The notes under the pieces: model-generated
What the model was told of the DNA's origin: nothing
Databases searched by the model: none
The model's input: the letters and a program-made list of their open reading frames with translations, nothing else
Program-made: the position numbers and the translations under genes
Assembly (NCBI RefSeq): GCF_000368785.1
Contig: NZ_KB849690.1
Span: 722,252 to 786,251, forward strand
Reading direction: 5' to 3'
DNA length: 64,000 nucleotides
From: Acinetobacter towneri DSM 14962 = CIP 107472
GTDB taxonomy: Bacteria > Pseudomonadota > Gammaproteobacteria > Pseudomonadales > Moraxellaceae
Shown: in pieces, positions 59,266 to 64,000 of the stretch
Layout of the letters: each line of letters starts with the position of its first letter
Position numbering within the stretch: the stretch's first letter is position 1

Positions 59266-62200
59266 ATGAAAGAAATATTAAAAAATTTAGTCGAAACAAT
59301 GACGCTTCCTGAAGATAGTTATCTTGAGCAAGATGCGGAAATTCTTGAAATTTTTGTCGAAGAAATTGAAGAAATCTTCGAAGAATTAAATCCATTATTT
59401 ACAACTTGGTTTGCGAACCCAACAGATCAAGAAACTTTAGTAACTATTCGTCGTCACTTTCACACTTTAAAAGGCTCGGGTCGCATGGTGGGTGCGAAGT
59501 CTGCGGGCGAGTTGGCATGGACGGTTGAAGATACTTTAAACCGTGTGCTTTCGGGTACGGTAACACTCAATACTGATATTCAAAAATACGTAAAAACTGT
59601 TTTAAATATTTATCAATACAAGCTTTATCCAATTTTTAAGCAAGTCGGTTTAATTGATCTTGATTTACGCCCATTGGTGCTTTTAGGACAACAATTACAG
59701 CAAAACCAAAGTCCTGAACCTGCATTGGAAGAGTTGCTAGTTCTTGCGGATCAACTGACTGCAACTGATATGCCGACAGGACTAGAATTGGCGGATGCTG
59801 CAGTTGAATCATCAGAAGATGTAATGACTGCTGAAGAAATGCCACAGACAGAAGTTGCACAAGAAGCGGCTACTGATGCGAGTTTATTGGCTGAAACTCT
59901 GGCTATTTTTGTGGAAGAAGCTGAAGAGCATTTAGCAACCATTGATCAGTTCTTGGCACAAGATCAGATTCGATCACAAGACTATAATGGCTTAATCCGC
60001 GCTTTACATACACTGCGCGGCAGTTCATCTATGGCGCAAATTGATCAAGTTTTTGAAGCTAGTTCTAAAGTTGAAAATTTGTTTAAAACGTTTGTACAAG
60101 ATGAAATTGAATCTACATCTAAAGAAACTGCGCTGTTGGTGCAATATGCGGAATTTGTCCGTGATTATCTGCATGTACTTCGTCAAGGTCACTGTGATAG
60201 TTTAGATGTTATCTATGCAACTTTTAATAAAGCTTGGGATAGCTACGGCTTTAGCACCAGCGATACGGAAGACTCTAATCCTCAAGGTTTAGTATCGAAG
60301 CTAATCGAACTGAATATTGATCGTTTACTTGATGCCGAATTTGAATTTGATAAATTGGCGCAAGCGCAATTCCCAAGCTATTTAGAAGAACTCAGCGCAC
60401 AAGCACAATTATTGGTAGAGCATACCGATAACCGTGCGTCTGTGGGTATCCATCAATTTACTGAAGAACTTAAAGCCGCTTACGACAGTGTTTTAGCCAA
60501 GCCAATCTTGCTTAACTCTGAATATGGTTATGAGTTATTTGCACAGGCGCACCAAGAGTTTATTCATTTATTCGATACCTTGGCTGCGGGACAGCGTGTT
60601 ACGGTTACTGAAGATATTCAGAAAACCTTAAATGACTTAACTGCATTCGTGCAGCAAGACATTGAGGCAATTGCACTTGAAGATGTTGAAACATTAGAGA
60701 GCGACAACGCTGTAGAAACAGCGGTTGTTGCAGAACCTGAAGCGACACCAGTTGTAGTTACTGGCGAAAGTTCGGGCACTGTGAATTTGGCACAATTGTC
60801 ACAACGTATTGCATCAGATCAACAAAACATACATGCCGATGATGCCAATAAAGACTTCGATCCTGACTTGCTGGATATCTTCTTGGAAGAAGCAGAAGAG
60901 CTTTTGGTGGGTATGGATGAAGATGTCAATACTTGGTCAAAAGACGCCAGTGACACTTCGGCATTAAATAACTTAATGCGTTATTTGCACACTTTGAAAG
61001 GTGGCGCAAATATGATTTCTGCGACGCATATTGGTTTAATTGCACACAACCTTGAGTCGATTTACGAGCGTATCATTAACAACCAAATTGTTGTTTCACC
61101 TGCGTTAATTCAAATTATTCGTTTGGTGCAAGATGATATTGCAGACCGTATTCAGACCATTCGTGATGAGCGTGTGGACTATGCAGCACCAGAGTCAATT
61201 GCGATTTTAGGCAACATTGTTAGCTTGGCACAAGGCGATGCAGATGCGTCAGTCGCAGGTGCGACAACCGCAGCGCAGCCTGAACAGACTATTGAGGCAG
61301 TAGAAGAGGTTGATGCACAGCCTGAGTTGGCGGTAGAAGCGTTGCAAGATACAACTGCAGATTTAGCTGAAGATGACGCAGTTATTGCTGATGATGCACA
61401 TTTTGAAGACACCGCTGCTGCGGCATTTGAGCCGATCACAGAAACTGTAAGTCTTGAAGCAAGTGCTGAATCTGAAGATGAGCAATTACATTCAATTGTG
61501 GTTGAGACTTTCAGAGAAGAAGCGGAAGAAATTTTGGATGCTGCAGATCAGCGTTTGAAACAATGGTTTGAACAGCGTAGTGACCGTAGTATCTTGCTTC
61601 AATTACAACGTGCGGCACACAGCTTAAAAGGCGGTGCACGTATGGCTGAAATTGAGCCTGTTGCGCAAATTGCCTATCAACTTGAAAGTGCCTTTGAACA
61701 GTTTGCTGTGCATCAATTTAACTCAAATGTTTATGATGCCTTGTTGCAAACCACGTTGGCATGGTTGCGTGATGCAATTTTCAAAGCAGATTACAGCAAT
61801 TATGACAGCTTAAAATCTAGCTTGTCGGCGATGCAGTTTGTAGATGTATCTGCGCAATTGCCCGAGCGTTTAACGCATACCGACTTGTTATCGCCAAGCC
61901 GTAGTTATGAGTTTGTTCAGGGTGATGGTACAGAGCCACCTGCAATGTCGGGTGAGTGGGGCGAAACCACACAGCTGGATAATAGCAATGAGATGATTCG
62001 TATCTCTGCCGATTTAGTCGAGAAGATGATTGACTTGTCAGGCGAGAACTCGATTAACCGTTCACGTATTGAAATGGAGCTTGGGCAACTAGGCGGTACG
62101 TTGAATGAGATGGAATTGGCGATTAAACGTCTTGCCGATCAGTTACGTCGAATGGAAGGCGAGCTGGAATCGCAAATTATTGCCAAGCACGGTTCTGAAA

Positions 62201-63816
62201 ACTCACGTTATGCAGACTTTGACCCATTAGAGATGGATCAATATTCATCGTTGAATCAGTTGTCTAAATCTCTGGCGGAATCTGCATCGGACTTGGTGGA
62301 CTTTAAGAGCACCTTGGCTGAAAAAATTCGTGATGCTGAAGGTTTGTTATTACAACAATCACGTATTCAGGCCGAAATTCAAGAAAGCTTGATGCGCACA
62401 CGCCTTGTACCATTCTCACGTTTATTGCCACGTTTACAACGTATTGTGCGTCAGACTTCATCGACCTTAAACCGTCCGACAGAACTGGTGGTTTATAACA
62501 CTGAAGGTGAATTAGACCGTACCATTCTAGAGCGTTTGGTGACACCGTTTGAACACATGCTGCGCAACGCGGTCGACCATGGGATTGAAGACCCTGCACA
62601 ACGTGCTGCAGCCAATAAACCTGAAGTTGGTAAAATTGAACTGAACATTACCCGTCAAGGCACAGATGTTGTGGTGACTTTTGTGGATGATGGTAAGGGT
62701 ATTGATGATGCCAAGATTAAAGAAAAAGCATTGAGCTTAGGTTTAATCAAAGCCGATCAGAATTTAGATAAAAACGAAATTCTGCAATACATTTTCCACC
62801 CAGGCTTTACAACAGCACAATCGGTTACACAAATTTCAGGTCGTGGTGTTGGTTTAGATGTGGTGCAAAGTGAAATTAAGGCACTTGGTGGTCACGTTTC
62901 TGTAGATTCAACTTTAGGTCAAGGCACAACCTTTAGTATTCGTGTACCAACGACAGTTGCTGTATCCGATGCCTTAATGGTTAAAGTTGGTGATCAACAA
63001 TTTGCTGTACCGTTGGCGCAAATTGACCGTATTGTACGTATTGCACCAACCACTTTAGAATCTTACTTCAACAGCAATGAAGATTTCTTCCAAATTGACA
63101 ACCAGAACTACAAGTTACGTTACTTATCTGAGTTCGTTGGCAATCAGCCATTACCGCGTTTAAGCCATGTGGGTCATTCACTACCTGTTCTGTTAATTAA
63201 AGGCAGCACAGGTCAAACCATTGCTTTACTAGTCGATCAGTTGATTGGTTCGCGTGGTCAAATTGTTGTGAAACCAATTGGACAACAGTTCTCAAGCATT
63301 GGTGCAATTGCTGGCGCAACTATTTTGGGTGATGGTCAAGTTTGTTTGATTTTGGATGGTCAGAACATTGCCCGTCAAATTCTTGCAACGCAACGTACTA
63401 AACAAGCCAGCGATCAACGTGATAGCCAACGTCGTGATACACGCCGCTTAATTATGATTGTGGATGACTCAGTCACCGTACGTAAAGTAACTTCACGTCT
63501 GCTTGAGCGTCAAGGTTATGACATCGTGACTGCCAAAGATGGTGTCGATGCCATGGAGCAGCTTGAAAACGTCAAACCTGACTTGATGTTACTGGATATT
63601 GAAATGCCACGTATGGATGGTTTTGAGGTGACTAACCTTGTACGCCACCACGACATGCATAGCAATCTGCCGATCATCATGATTACGTCACGTACAGGTG
63701 AAAAACACCGCGAACGAGCGTTTAGCTTGGGTGTGACGCACTACATGGGTAAACCGTTCCAAGAGGCAGAATTGCTTGCCAATATTGAACAATTATTAGC
63801 AGTTAGTCAGGGGTAA
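59266..63816 (+). CDS. chpA: hybrid chemotaxis histidine kinase ChpA/PilL
   Basis: A 1516-residue CheA-type kinase. Four histidine phosphotransfer sites are readable: H66 (HTLKGSG), H248 (HTLRGSS), H575 (HTLKGGA) and H785 (HSLKGGA). A dimerisation helix, HATPase (NAVDHG, DDGKGID, GRGVGLDVV), CheW-like domain and a C-terminal receiver with D1444 (LLLDIEMPRMDGF) follow. The inter-Hpt linkers are acidic and Ala/Glu-rich. Pseudomonas ChpA is much longer (about 2470 residues, eight phosphotransfer domains), so this is a reduced form. It controls type IV pilus extension through PilG and PilH. Confidence 0.93.
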   Translation: MKEILKNLVETMTLPEDSYLEQDAEILEIFVEEIEEIFEELNPLFTTWFANPTDQETLVTIRRHFHTLKGSGRMVGAKSAGELAWTVEDTLNRVLSGTVTLNTDIQKYVKTVLNIYQYKLYPIFKQVGLIDLDLRPLVLLGQQLQQNQSPEPALEELLVLADQLTATDMPTGLELADAAVESSEDVMTAEEMPQTEVAQEAATDASLLAETLAIFVEEAEEHLATIDQFLAQDQIRSQDYNGLIRALHTLRGSSSMAQIDQVFEASSKVENLFKTFVQDEIESTSKETALLVQYAEFVRDYLHVLRQGHCDSLDVIYATFNKAWDSYGFSTSDTEDSNPQGLVSKLIELNIDRLLDAEFEFDKLAQAQFPSYLEELSAQAQLLVEHTDNRASVGIHQFTEELKAAYDSVLAKPILLNSEYGYELFAQAHQEFIHLFDTLAAGQRVTVTEDIQKTLNDLTAFVQQDIEAIALEDVETLESDNAVETAVVAEPEATPVVVTGESSGTVNLAQLSQRIASDQQNIHADDANKDFDPDLLDIFLEEAEELLVGMDEDVNTWSKDASDTSALNNLMRYLHTLKGGANMISATHIGLIAHNLESIYERIINNQIVVSPALIQIIRLVQDDIADRIQTIRDERVDYAAPESIAILGNIVSLAQGDADASVAGATTAAQPEQTIEAVEEVDAQPELAVEALQDTTADLAEDDAVIADDAHFEDTAAAAFEPITETVSLEASAESEDEQLHSIVVETFREEAEEILDAADQRLKQWFEQRSDRSILLQLQRAAHSLKGGARMAEIEPVAQIAYQLESAFEQFAVHQFNSNVYDALLQTTLAWLRDAIFKADYSNYDSLKSSLSAMQFVDVSAQLPERLTHTDLLSPSRSYEFVQGDGTEPPAMSGEWGETTQLDNSNEMIRISADLVEKMIDLSGENSINRSRIEMELGQLGGTLNEMELAIKRLADQLRRMEGELESQIIAKHGSENSRYADFDPLEMDQYSSLNQLSKSLAESASDLVDFKSTLAEKIRDAEGLLLQQSRIQAEIQESLMRTRLVPFSRLLPRLQRIVRQTSSTLNRPTELVVYNTEGELDRTILERLVTPFEHMLRNAVDHGIEDPAQRAAANKPEVGKIELNITRQGTDVVVTFVDDGKGIDDAKIKEKALSLGLIKADQNLDKNEILQYIFHPGFTTAQSVTQISGRGVGLDVVQSEIKALGGHVSVDSTLGQGTTFSIRVPTTVAVSDALMVKVGDQQFAVPLAQIDRIVRIAPTTLESYFNSNEDFFQIDNQNYKLRYLSEFVGNQPLPRLSHVGHSLPVLLIKGSTGQTIALLVDQLIGSRGQIVVKPIGQQFSSIGAIAGATILGDGQVCLILDGQNIARQILATQRTKQASDQRDSQRRDTRRLIMIVDDSVTVRKVTSRLLERQGYDIVTAKDGVDAMEQLENVKPDLMLLDIEMPRMDGFEVTNLVRHHDMHSNLPIIMITSRTGEKHRERAFSLGVTHYMGKPFQEAELLANIEQLLAVSQG

Positions 63817-63819
63817 ACG

Positions 63820-64000
63820 ATGAGTCAGACGAATAGTCCAAATTTACTCGGGCAAATCAGTCAGCAAGAGCTGCAACATTTAATTACCGTATCTACCGGT
63901 TTTATTGATGCTTATATTGTTGAATGTCATGGTAAACAACCAATGCTGATACCTCAAAATATTGTGTTGTCAGCGCTGGATAACGCCACTCAAGTTAAAA
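63820..64000 (+). CDS. partial gene after chpA, probably CheW-like (ChpC)
   Basis: The ATG at 63820 has an AGGGG site and opens three bases after chpA; the frame is open to the window edge (60 codons). The visible part (ISQQELQHLITVSTGFIDAY, then IVECHGKQPMLIPQNIVL) has no complete motif. The position and the strand-like IVECHGKQPMLIP pattern fit a ChpC/CheW-type adaptor. The product is cut off by the window. Confidence 0.55.
   Translation, partial: MSQTNSPNLLGQISQQELQHLITVSTGFIDAYIVECHGKQPMLIPQNIVLSALDNATQVK

Noticed and set aside
61179..61439. Ser/Ala/Cys-rich antisense frame in chpA
   Set aside because: It is the reverse complement of the acidic Ala/Glu linker between Hpt domains, which creates stop-free antisense DNA by composition alone.

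Overview
The window reads as a chromosomal segment of an Acinetobacter species. The signs are a moderately A+T-rich base composition with many short U-tailed hairpin terminators, a 13-gene nuo operon with fused nuoCD, a divergent finR-fpr pair, a Chp/Pil chemosensory cluster without pilK, a run of FilA/DUF6160-like exported proteins, and a decayed IS5-family transposase of a type common in this genus. These identifications come from recognising protein families by eye; no database was searched. I see no rRNA, tRNA, CRISPR array, intact transposon or prophage.

Layout. 1-2.3 kb (minus): ferric-iron-type ABC transporter ATPase and binding protein. 2.5-3.9 kb (minus): aromatic amino acid permease AroP. 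4.2-7.0 kb: prpF standing alone, ispA, and a small unknown gene. 7.4-22.5 kb: the complete NADH dehydrogenase I operon nuoA-nuoN, closed by a terminator. 22.6-24.3 kb: upp and two cold-shock-domain genes, the second split by a frameshift from its membrane/excalibur half. 24.3-26.0 kb: finR/fpr redox pair. 26-30.1 kb: a decayed coding remnant, small unknown genes and a multi-repeat TM_helix (MscS-like) channel. 30.3-35.1 kb: BaiN-type flavoprotein, an IS5 remnant, a D-cysteine desulfhydrase-like enzyme, a LysE exporter and a secreted metallo-beta-lactamase-fold hydrolase. 35.2-36.4 kb: an A+T-rich, translationally coupled pair of unknown genes (2-TM coiled-coil membrane protein plus soluble partner). 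36.5-41.7 kb: metG, the Mrp/ApbC Fe-S carrier, a second LysE-type exporter and dcd. 42-48.5 kb: a four-gene operon of exported proteins sharing an N-terminal motif. 48.5-55.4 kb (minus): proS and an RND efflux permease/adaptor with an upstream DUF4124-like gene. 55.6-64 kb: pilG-pilH-pilI-pilJ-chpA and the start of another gene, controlling type IV pili/twitching.

The parts most likely to hold undescribed biology are the four-gene exported-protein operon (41.96-48.48 kb), whose first protein carries a tyrosine-every-fourth-residue ladder, and the coupled 2-TM/soluble gene pair at 35.16-36.41 kb. Several decayed remnants (IS5, a possible Lrp/AsnC regulator, an unidentified short gene, the split cold-shock/excalibur gene) record past insertion and loss.
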